Shown: positions 7,638 through 16,394 of the stretch, in pieces
Numbering within the stretch: position 1 is the stretch's first letter
Layout of the letters: every line of letters begins with the position of its first letter
From: an uncultured Steroidobacter sp.
GTDB lineage: Bacteria > Pseudomonadota > Gammaproteobacteria > Steroidobacterales > Steroidobacteraceae
Assembly (NCBI GenBank): GCA_938008435.1
Contig: CALLKK010000018.1
Location: 124,001-188,000, forward strand
Length of the DNA stretch: 64,000 bases
Direction: 5' to 3'
The notes under the pieces: model-generated
Databases searched by the model: none
What the model was told of the DNA's origin: nothing
Seen by the model: the letters and a program-made list of their open reading frames with translations, nothing else
Made by a program: the position numbers and the translations under genes

Positions 7638-10244
7638 ATGCAAGAACGTTACGATCCGGCCGCCGTGGAAGCGGCAGTGCAGGCGTTTTGGGCCGAGCGC
7701 CAGGCGTTTCGCGTCAGCGAAGATCCCGAGAAGCCGAAGTACTACTGTCTATCGATGTTCCCGTACCCGAGCGGTCGGTTGCACATGGGGCACGTGCGCA
7801 ACTACACGATCGGCGACGTGATCACGCGCTTCATGCGCATGCAGGGGTACAACGTGCTGCAGCCGATGGGCTGGGACGCGTTCGGCCTGCCCGCCGAGAA
7901 CGCGGCCATGCAGAACAACGTGCCGCCCGCGAAGTGGACGTACGACAACATCGCCTACATGAAGGGTCAGCTCCAGTCGCTCGGTTTCGCGATCGACTGG
8001 GAGCGCGAGGTCGCCACCTGCGATCCGAGCTACTACCGCTGGAATCAGTGGCTCTTCCTGCGGATGCTCGAGAAAGGCATCGCATATAAGAAGACCGGCG
8101 TCGTCAATTGGGATCCCATCGATCAGACCGTGCTCGCCAACGAGCAGGTGATCGACGGCAAGGGCTGGCGCACGGGCGCCGTCGTCGAGAAGCGCGAGAT
8201 CCCGATGTACTACCTGCGCATCACGGCGTATGCGCAGGAGTTGCTCGATGCGCTCGATGAGCTGCCCGGCTGGCCCGAGCGCGTGCGCACGATGCAGGCG
8301 AACTGGATCGGTCGCAGCGAAGGCGTGCGCGTGAGCTTTCCGTACGAGCTCGACGGCGAACGTCGGCTCTTGAACGTGTTCACGACCCGCGCCGACACCT
8401 TGATGGGCGTGACCTTCTGTGCGGTGGCCGCCGAGCATCCGCTGGCGACGTACGCCGCGCGCAACAATCCGGAGCTCGCCGCATTCATCGAAGAGTGCAA
8501 GCGCGGCACCGCCATGGAAGCCGAGCTGGCGCTCATGGAGAAGAAGGGCATGCCGACCGGCCTGTTCGTGACGCATCCGATCACGGGTGCGCCGGTGCCG
8601 GTCTGGGTCGGCAACTACGTGCTCATGACGTACGGCGAGGGCGCCGTCATGGGCGTGCCCGCGCACGACGAGCGCGACTTTCATTTCGCCAAGAAGTACG
8701 GCCTGCCGATCGTGCAGGTGATCGACACCGGCAGCGGCAAGTGGAACGGCGTGCCCGAACAATGGGAGGCCTCGTTCGAAGAGCACGGCGTCTGCGTCAA
8801 TTCCGGCAAGTACGACGGGCTCGACCATCAGCAAGCCGTGGATGCGATCGCGGCCGACCTGAAGGCGCAAGGGTTGGGCGAGAAGCAGGTGCAGTGGCGC
8901 CTGCGCGATTGGGCAATCTCGCGCCAGCGTTACTGGGGCTGCCCGATTCCGCTCATCCGCTGTCCGAAGTGCGGCGATGTGCCGGTGCCGGATGAAGATC
9001 TGCCCGTCGTGTTGCCGGAAGGTCTCGTGCCGGACGGCAGCGGCAATCCGCTCGCGAAGACGCCGTCGTTCCTCGAGTGCAAGTGTCCCAAGTGCGGCGG
9101 CGCGGCGCAGCGCGAAACCGACACGATGGACACGTTCGTCGATTCCTCGTGGTACTTCCTGCGCTTTGCGTGCGCCAACAACAACGAGGCGATGGTCGAC
9201 GAGCGCGCCCGTTACTGGATGCCGGTCGATCAATACATCGGCGGCATCGAGCACGCGATCCTGCACCTCCTGTATGCGCGCTTCTGGACGCGCGTCATGC
9301 ACCACCTCGGTCTCGTCCCCGTGCAGGAGCCGTTCAAGAACCTGCTGACGCAGGGCATGGTGCTCAACGACATCTATTCGCGTCGCACGCCCGACGGGCG
9401 CATCCGGTACTTCAATCCCGCCGATGTCGAAGTCCTCTACGACGCGAAAGGTGCGCGCATCGGCGCGCGGCTGAAGAGCGACGGACAGCCGGTCGACTGG
9501 GAAGGCATGCGCACGATGTCGAAGTCGAAGAACAACGGCGTCGATCCGCAGCAGCTCGTCACGCAGTACGGCGCCGACAGCGTGCGCTTGTTCATGATGT
9601 TTAAGGCGCCGCCGGAAGACACGCTCGAGTGGTCCGACGACGGCGTCGAGGGTGCGGCACGCTTCCTGCGCCGTCTGTGGCGCGTCGTGTACGAGCACGT
9701 TGCGGCGGGCGATCTGCCGTCGCAGGTTGCGCCCGATGCGCTCAGCGACGCGCAGCGTGCGCTGCGGCGTGCGGCGCATGCCACGCTCGCGAAGGTCACG
9801 GACGACATCGGGCGGCGGCGCGTCTTCAACACGGCGATCGCCGCCGTGATGGAGCTGATGAACACCTTGTCGAAGTTCGACGATCGCTCGCCGCAAGGGC
9901 GCGCGGTCGTGCACGAGACGCTCGAGCTGATCGTGCAGATGCTCTCGCCGATCGTGCCCCACGTGTGCCAGGCGCTGTGGGAAGCGCTTGGACATGCCAA
10001 CGATCCGCTGATCGATCGGCGCTGGCCGCAGCCGGATCCCGCGGCGCTTGTGCAGGACGTCATAGACGTCGTTGTCCAGGTCAACGGTAAGCTGCGCGGA
10101 CGCGTACGCGTGGCCGCCGATGCGGACGAAGAAACGGTCCGCACCGCGGCGCTCGCGGACCCGAACGTGCAGAAGTGGACCGAGGGCAAGCCGATCCGCA
10201 AGGTCATTGTGGTCAAGGGCAAACTCGTCAACGTCGTCGTCTGA
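7638..10244 (+). CDS. leuS: Leucyl-tRNA synthetase
   Basis: Charges tRNA-Leu with leucine. The 868-residue product has the class I signature HMGH in the N-terminal Rossmann fold, the CP1 editing insertion at about 220-420, zinc-type CPKCG motifs near residues 440 and 480, and the KMSKS-type loop TMSKSKNNGVD. The C-terminal tRNA-binding domain ends in VIVVKGKLVNVVV. Length and domain order are normal. In many gammaproteobacteria leuS is followed directly by lptE. Here one receiver-domain gene lies between them. Confidence 0.98.
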   Translation: MQERYDPAAVEAAVQAFWAERQAFRVSEDPEKPKYYCLSMFPYPSGRLHMGHVRNYTIGDVITRFMRMQGYNVLQPMGWDAFGLPAENAAMQNNVPPAKWTYDNIAYMKGQLQSLGFAIDWEREVATCDPSYYRWNQWLFLRMLEKGIAYKKTGVVNWDPIDQTVLANEQVIDGKGWRTGAVVEKREIPMYYLRITAYAQELLDALDELPGWPERVRTMQANWIGRSEGVRVSFPYELDGERRLLNVFTTRADTLMGVTFCAVAAEHPLATYAARNNPELAAFIEECKRGTAMEAELALMEKKGMPTGLFVTHPITGAPVPVWVGNYVLMTYGEGAVMGVPAHDERDFHFAKKYGLPIVQVIDTGSGKWNGVPEQWEASFEEHGVCVNSGKYDGLDHQQAVDAIAADLKAQGLGEKQVQWRLRDWAISRQRYWGCPIPLIRCPKCGDVPVPDEDLPVVLPEGLVPDGSGNPLAKTPSFLECKCPKCGGAAQRETDTMDTFVDSSWYFLRFACANNNEAMVDERARYWMPVDQYIGGIEHAILHLLYARFWTRVMHHLGLVPVQEPFKNLLTQGMVLNDIYSRRTPDGRIRYFNPADVEVLYDAKGARIGARLKSDGQPVDWEGMRTMSKSKNNGVDPQQLVTQYGADSVRLFMMFKAPPEDTLEWSDDGVEGAARFLRRLWRVVYEHVAAGDLPSQVAPDALSDAQRALRRAAHATLAKVTDDIGRRRVFNTAIAAVMELMNTLSKFDDRSPQGRAVVHETLELIVQMLSPIVPHVCQALWEALGHANDPLIDRRWPQPDPAALVQDVIDVVVQVNGKLRGRVRVAADADEETVRTAALADPNVQKWTEGKPIRKVIVVKGKLVNVVV

Positions 10245-10261
10245 GCGCAAGACTCGTGCTC

Positions 10262-10290
10262 GAGCGAGCCGCGCTCGGCGCGGCCCGCTC
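10262..10290 (+). terminator. Hairpin after leuS, possible terminator
   Basis: GAGCG + A + GCCGCGC pairs with GCGCGGC + C + CGCTC across a TCG loop. This gives 12 bp with one mismatch, starting 18 nt after the leuS stop. The following AGGGTTTGTC is only weakly T-rich, so termination strength is uncertain. Confidence 0.45.
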
Positions 10291-10409
10291 AGGGTTTGTC
10301 CCATGCCTTCCCCACGGCGCAGCTGATACTCGTTCGCGGAGCGAGGATGCACACTGCGTGCACCTGATGCTTACGGTTCGCGTGCGCGTGCCTCGAGAGG
10401 AGAGGGAAG

Positions 10410-11444
10410 ATGGAGGCAGAAGCGATTGCTACTCGGATGTCGGTGCTGACGCGCGCACTGCCGTTGCGCATTCTGCTCGTCGACGCCGATCCGCGCGAAC
10501 GCGACTCGTTGGCGGAACGCTTGAGCACGGCCGGATTCGAGGTGCAGATCGCGGCGCACGGCGCCGCGGCGCTCGATCTGCTCGCACGGCGTTGGTGTCC
10601 GATCGTCATTGCCGATTGGCAGATGCCCGAGATGGACGGGCTTTCGCTCGCGAAGGCGATCCGTGCCGATCGTCGCGATACGTACATCATCCTCACGACC
10701 GCACGTAGCCGACCGGTCGATTGCGCGCGTGCCTACGCCGCCGGCGTCGATGATTTCCTCACGAAGGACGTTTCCGAAACCGACCTCTTTGCGCGCATCA
10801 ACGCCGCGTACACGACGTTGGCGTTGCGCCGTTCGCTCGAGGAGGCGCGGGCGGCACTTGCGCTCTTCAATGGCGCGCACAGCGAGTCCGGTGCAGGGGC
10901 GATGCGTGAGCTCTACGCCAAGCTCGAATCCGAGATCGCCCGTGCGGAGCGCTACGGCCGAACGCTCTGCGTGATCACCGTCGGCATCGGTCCTGCAACC
11001 GACAGCGCCGAGCACGATCCGGAGCTGCTCGTGCGCATCGTGCGTGCGCTGAGCAGCGTGAGGCGCGCGCACGTCGACACCGTCTGGCGTATCGCGACGG
11101 ACCGCGGCGCTGCGTTCGCCGTGATTCTGCCGGAGGCGAGCATTGCCGACGGTCAGGTCATCAAGGATCGGCTTCTGGGCGCGCTGCGTCGGATGCTCAC
11201 GGCGACGCAAGCCGCTTCGGTCAGCTGCGGCCTTGCGGCAATCGAACGGGGCAGCGCGAACGGTGTGGCGCCGGTTGTGCTTCTCGATGTGGCCGAGCGT
11301 TGCCGCCGCTGTGCCGGCCGCATCGGCGGCGAGCAGCTCGAAACGGTGAAGCACAGCGTGGCCGGTCACGTGGCGATCGCCTGCCGCCAGGGGTATGCGA
11401 TCGAGGGCAGCTGTCCGCTGCAGGCAGGCGAACGCGCAGCTTGA
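10410..11444 (+). CDS. Response regulator with a degenerate GGDEF domain
   Basis: A 344-residue protein. Residues about 18-140 form a receiver domain with acidic pair DAD, acceptor Asp in ADWQMPEMDG, conserved Thr in LTTARS and Lys in FLTKDVSE. Residues about 165-325 align with the diguanylate cyclase fold, for example WRIATDRG and FAVILPEAS, but the GGDEF signature is replaced by RGAAF at residues 232-236. It should therefore not make c-di-GMP. It may bind nucleotide or act as an output partner. A GAGAGGAGAGG purine stretch just before the ATG is a strong ribosome site. Its input kinase is not obvious; the hybrid kinase at 5806 is the nearest candidate. Confidence 0.85.
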   Translation: MEAEAIATRMSVLTRALPLRILLVDADPRERDSLAERLSTAGFEVQIAAHGAAALDLLARRWCPIVIADWQMPEMDGLSLAKAIRADRRDTYIILTTARSRPVDCARAYAAGVDDFLTKDVSETDLFARINAAYTTLALRRSLEEARAALALFNGAHSESGAGAMRELYAKLESEIARAERYGRTLCVITVGIGPATDSAEHDPELLVRIVRALSSVRRAHVDTVWRIATDRGAAFAVILPEASIADGQVIKDRLLGALRRMLTATQAASVSCGLAAIERGSANGVAPVVLLDVAERCRRCAGRIGGEQLETVKHSVAGHVAIACRQGYAIEGSCPLQAGERAA

Positions 11445-11498
11445 GTCTGCGAGCGGTCCGCCCCAGCGAGATTTCAGTACAAGCCTACGTGTGCGCAG

Positions 11499-11504
11499 TA
11501 GAAT
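11499..11504 (+). promoter_or_regulatory. TAGAAT -10-like element before lptE
   Basis: TAGAAT ends 7 nt before the lptE ATG at 11512, with no Shine-Dalgarno between. This spacing predicts a transcript starting at or next to the start codon. No convincing -35 is visible. Confidence 0.4.
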
Positions 11505-11511
11505 GGCGCAC

Positions 11512-12003
11512 ATGGCCGTACGCATCTTCTTCCGTCTGTCTCTTCTCGTGTTTGCGACGACGCTCGGCGCCTGCGGCTGGCACCTGCAAGGCCGCGTGCA
11601 GCTGCCTGCCGTCATGGCGGTCACGTACGTCGACAGCCAGGATCGCTATACGGATTTCGATCGGGCGTTGCGCGAAAGCCTGCGTGCCGCCGGCGCGCAG
11701 CTGGCGAAGGACAGGCGCGATGCGACCGCAATCGTGCGCATTCACGAGGATCGCAGCGGTCAGCGCGTGCTGACCGTCTCGGCGCGCAACACACCGGCGG
11801 AGTACGAGGTGTTCTACGTGATCGAGTACTCCGTCTCCAATCAAAGCGGCCAGCTCATCGAGCCGCAACGCATCGAGCTCACGCGCGATTACAGCTACGA
11901 CACGAGTGCCGTGCTCGCCAAGCAGAAGGAACAGGCGATCCTGCGCGAGGCGCTCGCGCGCGATTTGGCGGCGCTGGTGGTGCGGCGCTTGAGCGCGCTC
12001 TGA
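11512..12003 (+). CDS. lptE: LPS assembly lipoprotein LptE
   Basis: LptE is the outer-membrane lipoprotein that plugs and folds the LptD translocon for lipopolysaccharide export. The 163-residue precursor has a lipoprotein signal: basic start AVRIFFR, a hydrophobic core and lipobox LGAC with Cys21, followed by GWHLQG, the typical N-terminus of mature LptE. The start at 11512 gives a compact signal peptide. An ATG at 11503 lies inside the -10-like hexamer. Synteny with leuS upstream supports the call, although holA, its usual neighbour, is 16 kb away. Confidence 0.93.
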   Translation: MAVRIFFRLSLLVFATTLGACGWHLQGRVQLPAVMAVTYVDSQDRYTDFDRALRESLRAAGAQLAKDRRDATAIVRIHEDRSGQRVLTVSARNTPAEYEVFYVIEYSVSNQSGQLIEPQRIELTRDYSYDTSAVLAKQKEQAILREALARDLAALVVRRLSAL

Positions 12004-12013
12004 GGCATCTGCC

Positions 12014-12550
12014 GTGAGCGCGGCGAACCCGCTCGACATCGAGCCGCCCGTACACGTCGACGGCGACGTATTGCGTGCGCGCGATCTGCCGAGCGCCGCT
12101 CTGCATGATCTGCTTGCGAAGTATGGGCTGCGCGGTTGCGAGCAACCGCTCGGCGAGCCGATCGTCGGCTCTTGCTGGGGCGACTGCGAAGCGGGCTTGG
12201 TGCGCGACTGCGTTTACTGGCGCGCCGATACGCCGATCCATTCGATCCTGCACGAAACCGCGCACGTCGTGTGTATGGACGCCGAGCGCCGTCGGACGCT
12301 CGAGCGCGATGCCGGCGGCGATTTTGCCGAAGAGGATGCCGTCTGCTACTTGCAGATCCTGCTCGCCGACGAGCTCGAAGGCGTCGGTCGTGCCCGCATG
12401 TGGCGCGACATGGACGCATGGGGCTACACGTTCCGATTGGGATCGGCGCACGCGTGGTTCGAGCACGATGCGGCCGACGCGCGCGCGTGGCTCATCGCGC
12501 ACGGGCTCATCGATGCGCAGGAGGCTGTCACTTGGCGCTTGCGGACCTGA
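12014..12550 (+). CDS. Zincin-like protein with HETAH motif, function unknown
   Basis: A 178-residue cytoplasmic protein without a signal peptide, starting at GTG 12014, 10 bp after lptE. Residues 80-84 read HETAH, and 22-27 residues later comes FAEEDAVCYLQILLADE. This pattern of HExxH plus a downstream Glu in an Ala/Leu-rich helix is like the ImmA/IrrE (M78) peptidase fold. The Cys-rich segment GSCWGDCEAGLVRDC at residues 52-66 is unusual for that family. Whether it is an active protease and what it cleaves are unknown. Its last 23 bp overlap the convergent pip gene. Confidence 0.7.
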   Translation: MSAANPLDIEPPVHVDGDVLRARDLPSAALHDLLAKYGLRGCEQPLGEPIVGSCWGDCEAGLVRDCVYWRADTPIHSILHETAHVVCMDAERRRTLERDAGGDFAEEDAVCYLQILLADELEGVGRARMWRDMDAWGYTFRLGSAHAWFEHDAADARAWLIAHGLIDAQEAVTWRLRT

Positions 12551-13502
12551 CGCGGAAGCGATCGGTTGCGCTCACGAGCTCGTGAACGATGCCCGGCTCG
12601 AAGCCGGAGTGGCCCGCATCGGGCACGATGCGGAAATCCGCTTCCGGCCAGGCTCGATGGAGCGCCCACGCCGTTTGCATCGGACAGACCACATCGTAGC
12701 GTCCCTGCACGATCACCGCGGGGATCTGGCGAATGCGCTCCACGTCTCGCAGCAGCTGATCTTCTCGCTCGAAGAAGCCCTTGTTGACGAAGTAATGGCA
12801 TTCGATGCGTGCCACGGCGATCGCGAAGTCTTCGTCGCCCCACTGCTGCACGTGCTCTTCGTCGATATAGAGATGGCTGGTGGCCGCTTCCCACATCGAC
12901 CACGCGCGGGCCGCTGCGACGCGGATTGCGCGGTCGGGGCTGGTCAGGCGCGCATAGAACGCCCGAATGAGGTCGCCGCGCTCGTGCTCGGGAATGACAG
13001 AAATGTAGTCCTCCCAGCGATCGGGGAAGAGGGCGCTTGCGCCTTCCTGATAGAACCAGCGCAGCTCGAACGGGGTCAGCATGAAGATCCCGCGTAGCAC
13101 GAGCTCGGTGACGCGCTCGGGATGCGTCTCGGCATAGGCGAGTGCCAGCGTCGAGCCCCACGAGCCGCCGAAGACGAGCCAACGTTCGATGCCGAGGTGC
13201 TCGCGCAGCTGCTCGATGTCGCTGACCAAGTGCCAGGTCGTATTGTCTTCGAGACTGGCATGCGGACGGCTGCGGCCGCAGCCGCGCTGATCGAACAGCA
13301 CGATGCGGTAGGCGCTCGGATCGAAGAAGCAGCGGGCGCGCGGATTGCAGCCCGCACCGGGGCCGCCGTGCACGAACAGTGTTGGTTTGCCTTGCGGATT
13401 GCCGCATTCCTCGAAATAGATTTCGTGTACGGGCGAGACGCGCAGATAGCCCGTGCGATACGGCTCGATCGCTGGATACAACGTTCTGCGTTGCGAGCTC
13501 AT
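12528..13502 (-). CDS. pip: Prolyl aminopeptidase (proline iminopeptidase)
   Basis: An alpha/beta hydrolase of peptidase family S33 that removes N-terminal proline from peptides. The 324-residue protein has the oxyanion segment HGGPGAGC, the nucleophile elbow GGSWGS with Ser114, the acid in VVQGRYDVVCP and the base in GHSGFE. ATG 13502 is chosen over a GTG 6 bp upstream because GGAG sits 5 nt before it. It fits with the peptide transporter at 14.8 kb as part of peptide use. It is convergent with the preceding gene. Confidence 0.95.
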   Translation of the reverse strand: MSSQRRTLYPAIEPYRTGYLRVSPVHEIYFEECGNPQGKPTLFVHGGPGAGCNPRARCFFDPSAYRIVLFDQRGCGRSRPHASLEDNTTWHLVSDIEQLREHLGIERWLVFGGSWGSTLALAYAETHPERVTELVLRGIFMLTPFELRWFYQEGASALFPDRWEDYISVIPEHERGDLIRAFYARLTSPDRAIRVAAARAWSMWEAATSHLYIDEEHVQQWGDEDFAIAVARIECHYFVNKGFFEREDQLLRDVERIRQIPAVIVQGRYDVVCPMQTAWALHRAWPEADFRIVPDAGHSGFEPGIVHELVSATDRFRVRSASAK

Positions 13503-13740
13503 GATCACTCCTTCACATGCGCGAAGTGGTGGGCAGCGAAGTGTCGAGAGCGCTCGAAACGAAGCGCCATCTCGTTGCCCAGCATCGGCGCGCGCTCACC
13601 TTATCACGTCGCGAACGCGCAGGTGTCGGCCGGACGTGCGCGCGATATGCACCGCGTGTGTAAAAGAAAGCGACAAGTGCGCAAGCGCGCATGGAGCGTT
13701 ACGCTTGGTGGCGAAGGGTGTGTTTTCGCTTGAATACATA

Positions 13741-14241
13741 ATGAAAACGTTCCTCTATCGTCTCGTGCTTCTCGTCGCCTGCGTCGGTACAGCGCCTGCC
13801 GCGTCGGCGGCCAAGCTCGGCTACGATCCGAGCGCCGATCCGTTCGAGCAATATCACGCAGCCATCGAGCGCGCCGAGCGCGAGGACAAGCTCGTGCTCA
13901 TCATTGCCGGCGGCGATTGGTGCCGCTGGTGCCATGTGCTCGAGCGCTTCCTGGCGAGCGATCCGCAACTCGAGGAGCGCCTGAACGAAACCTTCGTCGT
14001 CATGAAGGTGTACGTCGGTTTCGACAACTACAACGATTTCTTCTTCTCGCAGCTGCCGCCGGCCAAGGGCGCGCCGCACTTCTGGATCGTCTCTCCGCAG
14101 AAGGAAATCCTGGCCTCGCAATCGACCGGCATGCTGGAGGCGAACAAGCAGGGCTACGACCGAGAGGCGTTCCTGGCGTTCATCGACGAGTGGGCGGCCA
14201 AGGTGCGCTCGGGCGCAACGCGCCGCGTCGCCGCGCTCTAA
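13741..14241 (+). CDS. Exported thioredoxin-like protein
   Basis: A 166-residue precursor. Residues 1-23 form a Sec signal peptide ending ASA. The mature part has a thioredoxin-like fold of the DUF255/thioredoxin_7 type, with GGDWCRWC giving a CxxC pair at Cys61 and Cys64, followed by a hydrophobic strand and PHFWIV. The active site CRWC differs from the CGPC of classical thioredoxins. It is likely a periplasmic disulfide or redox protein of unknown partner. Upstream in-frame codons reach back to 13453, but only the ATG at 13741 gives a signal peptide. Confidence 0.82.
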   Translation: MKTFLYRLVLLVACVGTAPAASAAKLGYDPSADPFEQYHAAIERAEREDKLVLIIAGGDWCRWCHVLERFLASDPQLEERLNETFVVMKVYVGFDNYNDFFFSQLPPAKGAPHFWIVSPQKEILASQSTGMLEANKQGYDREAFLAFIDEWAAKVRSGATRRVAAL

Positions 14242-14278
14242 CGCGCCCGGCGTTCCGGCGCGTGCAATGCGCGCTAGA

Positions 14279-14299
14279 CTCCTGATCTGCGATCAGGAG
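14279..14299 (+). promoter_or_regulatory. Hairpin masking the ribosome site of the cupin gene
   Basis: CTCCTGATC (14279-14287) pairs perfectly with GATCAGGAG (14291-14299) over a 3-nt loop. The 3' arm contains AGGAG, the Shine-Dalgarno for the GTG at 14306. A -10-like TAGACT at 14275-14280 would start transcription near 14287, inside the hairpin, and leave the ribosome site free. Read-through from the thioredoxin-like gene would make the masked form. Confidence 0.5.
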
Positions 14300-14305
14300 A
14301 CAACA

Positions 14306-14698
14306 GTGCCCGTTACGATCGAAAAGCTGCGCTGTGCGCTCGATGAGCGCGGCAGCGTCTTCGAACCGCTCGATGCCGTTGGGCTTAGCAGTCAGCGCAA
14401 TGTGCACGTCGTGCTGACGGCGCCCGGACACGTGCGCGGCAATCATTTCCACCGCCTCGGGCGCGAGGTGAGCACCGTCGTCGGGCCGGCGCGCGTGAGC
14501 TATCGCAAGGACGGCCAGCTGACGGCGGTCGAGGTGCCGGCAGGGGAGGCGTGGCGATTCGAGTTTCCGCCCGGTGTGGTCCATGCATTCGAAAACACCG
14601 GCACGGCGCCGATGCTCATCGTTTCCTTCAACACGGTACCGCACGATCCGGCCCAGCCCGATACCGTTCGCGAAGTGATCGTTCCGCCGCCCCGCTGA
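14306..14698 (+). CDS. Cupin-fold protein
   Basis: A 130-residue single-domain cupin. PGHVRGNHFHR supplies the first metal-binding motif with two His residues, and FEFPPGVVHAFENTG supplies the second motif with the third His. The sequence resembles sugar-nucleotide isomerase-like cupins (the WxcM/FdtA and capsular polysaccharide groups), but there is no sugar-nucleotide gene nearby, so a substrate is not assigned. The GTG start at 14306 is chosen for AGGAG 6 nt upstream. The reading frame also extends to ATG 14267, which would place the hairpin inside the coding region. Confidence 0.75.
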   Translation: MPVTIEKLRCALDERGSVFEPLDAVGLSSQRNVHVVLTAPGHVRGNHFHRLGREVSTVVGPARVSYRKDGQLTAVEVPAGEAWRFEFPPGVVHAFENTGTAPMLIVSFNTVPHDPAQPDTVREVIVPPPR

Positions 14699-14801
14699 GG
14701 CCTGTCTAACGCCTCGGAGCCCGTGCGCGGCTCCCGCAAACATCCCTGCTTCACAGGGCCCGAGTTGCGCGGCATCTGCTCGACGCTGCAGACTTCGCCT
14801 C

Positions 14802-16382
14802 ATGCGCGCCCATGACAACGACTCGCAGACGGCCGTAGCGGCAGCCCCTGCCGCGCGGATGCCGCGGCAGATTCCATACATCATCGGTAACGAAGGATGC
14901 GAGCGCTTCTCCTTCTACGGAATGCGCAACATCCTCACGCCGTTTCTCGTCGGCTCGTTGCTGCTCTATGCGCCGGAGGCGGAGCGCGCGGGGATCGCCA
15001 AAGAAGTCTTCCATACGTTCGTTGCGGGCGTTTACTTCTTCCCGCTGCTCGGCGGCTGGCTAGCCGATCGCTTCTTCGGCAAGTACCGCACCGTCTTCTG
15101 GATGTCGATCCTCTACTGCATCGGGCACGCGTGCCTGGCGATCTTCGAAGACGATCGTAGAGGCTTCTATACGGGGCTGTTTCTCATCGCGCTCGGCTCG
15201 GGCGGCATCAAGCCGCTGGTGGCTTCGTTCGTCGGCGACCAGTTCGATCAGACCAACAAGCATCTCGCGAAGATCGTTTTCGACGCCTTCTATTGGATCA
15301 TCAACTTTGGCTCCTTCTTCGCTTCGCTGTTGATGCCGATTTTCCTCGTGCGCTACGGGGCGAGCGTTGCTTTCGGCATTCCCGGTTTGCTGATGCTGAT
15401 CGCGACCGTGGTGTTCTGGGCAGGCCGCAACAAGTACGTGCACGTGCCGCCGGCGCCGCGCGATCCGCATTCGTTCTGGCACGTGGTGCGTACGGCGTTG
15501 TTCGCGCATGCGCCGGGCGAGGGCCGAGCCGGATTGGCCGTGGCGGCTTTCGGTTGGCTCAGCGCCATCGTCGCCATTGCTGCCATCGGCAGCCTCGGGC
15601 TCGTCACCGCCGGGTGTCTTGCGCTCGTGGCCGTCATCGGGTGCACCGCGATCGGTGTGCGGATGCAGCTCGAGCGTGCGCGCCGCACGCATCCCGCCGA
15701 AGCCGTCGACGGCGTCGCGGCAGTCTTGCGCGTGCTCGTCGTGTTCGCACTGGTCACGCCGTTCTGGTCGCTTTTCGATCAGAAGGCTTCGACTTGGATT
15801 CTGCAGGCGCAGGCCATGGCGCGGCCCGACTGGCTGCACGTCGCGCAGATGCAGGCGCTGAACCCGATCCTCGTCCTGCTCATGATCCCGTTCAACAATT
15901 TCGTGCTCTATCCGCTGCTGCGTCGCGCAGGCTTCGAGCCGACGCCGCTGCGGCGCATGGGATTCGGGATCGCGTTCGCCGGACTTGCCTGGATCGCTGC
16001 GGGCGGCATTCAGCTTGCGATCGACGGCGGCGATGCGGTGTCGATCGCCTGGCAGGTGCTGCCGTACTGTCTGCTGACGTTCGGCGAAGTGCTCGTGTCG
16101 ACCACCGGACTTGAGTTCGCGTACAGCCAGGCGCCAACTTCGATGAAGGGCGTGATGATGGCGTTCTGGTATCTCGCGGTGACGTTCGGCAATCTCTGGG
16201 TGCTGCTCGTCAACGCGAGCCTCAAGCTGGACGTCGTCACGGCAGCGATCGCCGCGAGCGGTCTGTCGCAGAATGCGTTTCTGATGTTCTTCTTCGCCGT
16301 CTTTGCGCTCGTGTCGGCGACCGCCTTTGCGTTCTATGCGCGGCGCTATTCGATGCAGGATTACTATCGCCCGGCGCAGTGA
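14802..16382 (+). CDS. Proton-dependent oligopeptide transporter (POT/PTR2 family)
   Basis: A major-facilitator inner-membrane protein that imports di- and tripeptides with protons. The 526-residue sequence has the family signature ExxERF as GNEGCERFSFYGMR near residue 30, then about 12-14 hydrophobic helices. GSGGIKPLVASFVGDQF in the first half and FGEVLVSTTGLEFAYSQAP in the second are typical POT segments. It lacks a clear Shine-Dalgarno. Together with the nearby prolyl aminopeptidase it suggests peptide scavenging. Confidence 0.93.
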   Translation: MRAHDNDSQTAVAAAPAARMPRQIPYIIGNEGCERFSFYGMRNILTPFLVGSLLLYAPEAERAGIAKEVFHTFVAGVYFFPLLGGWLADRFFGKYRTVFWMSILYCIGHACLAIFEDDRRGFYTGLFLIALGSGGIKPLVASFVGDQFDQTNKHLAKIVFDAFYWIINFGSFFASLLMPIFLVRYGASVAFGIPGLLMLIATVVFWAGRNKYVHVPPAPRDPHSFWHVVRTALFAHAPGEGRAGLAVAAFGWLSAIVAIAAIGSLGLVTAGCLALVAVIGCTAIGVRMQLERARRTHPAEAVDGVAAVLRVLVVFALVTPFWSLFDQKASTWILQAQAMARPDWLHVAQMQALNPILVLLMIPFNNFVLYPLLRRAGFEPTPLRRMGFGIAFAGLAWIAAGGIQLAIDGGDAVSIAWQVLPYCLLTFGEVLVSTTGLEFAYSQAPTSMKGVMMAFWYLAVTFGNLWVLLVNASLKLDVVTAAIAASGLSQNAFLMFFFAVFALVSATAFAFYARRYSMQDYYRPAQ

Positions 16383-16394
16383 CCGTACGCCGCC

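Noticed and set aside
7749..10352. An 867-residue minus-strand frame opposite leuS
   Set aside because: It is an antisense shadow in GC-rich coding DNA. leuS has all its motifs, and the antisense frame has none.
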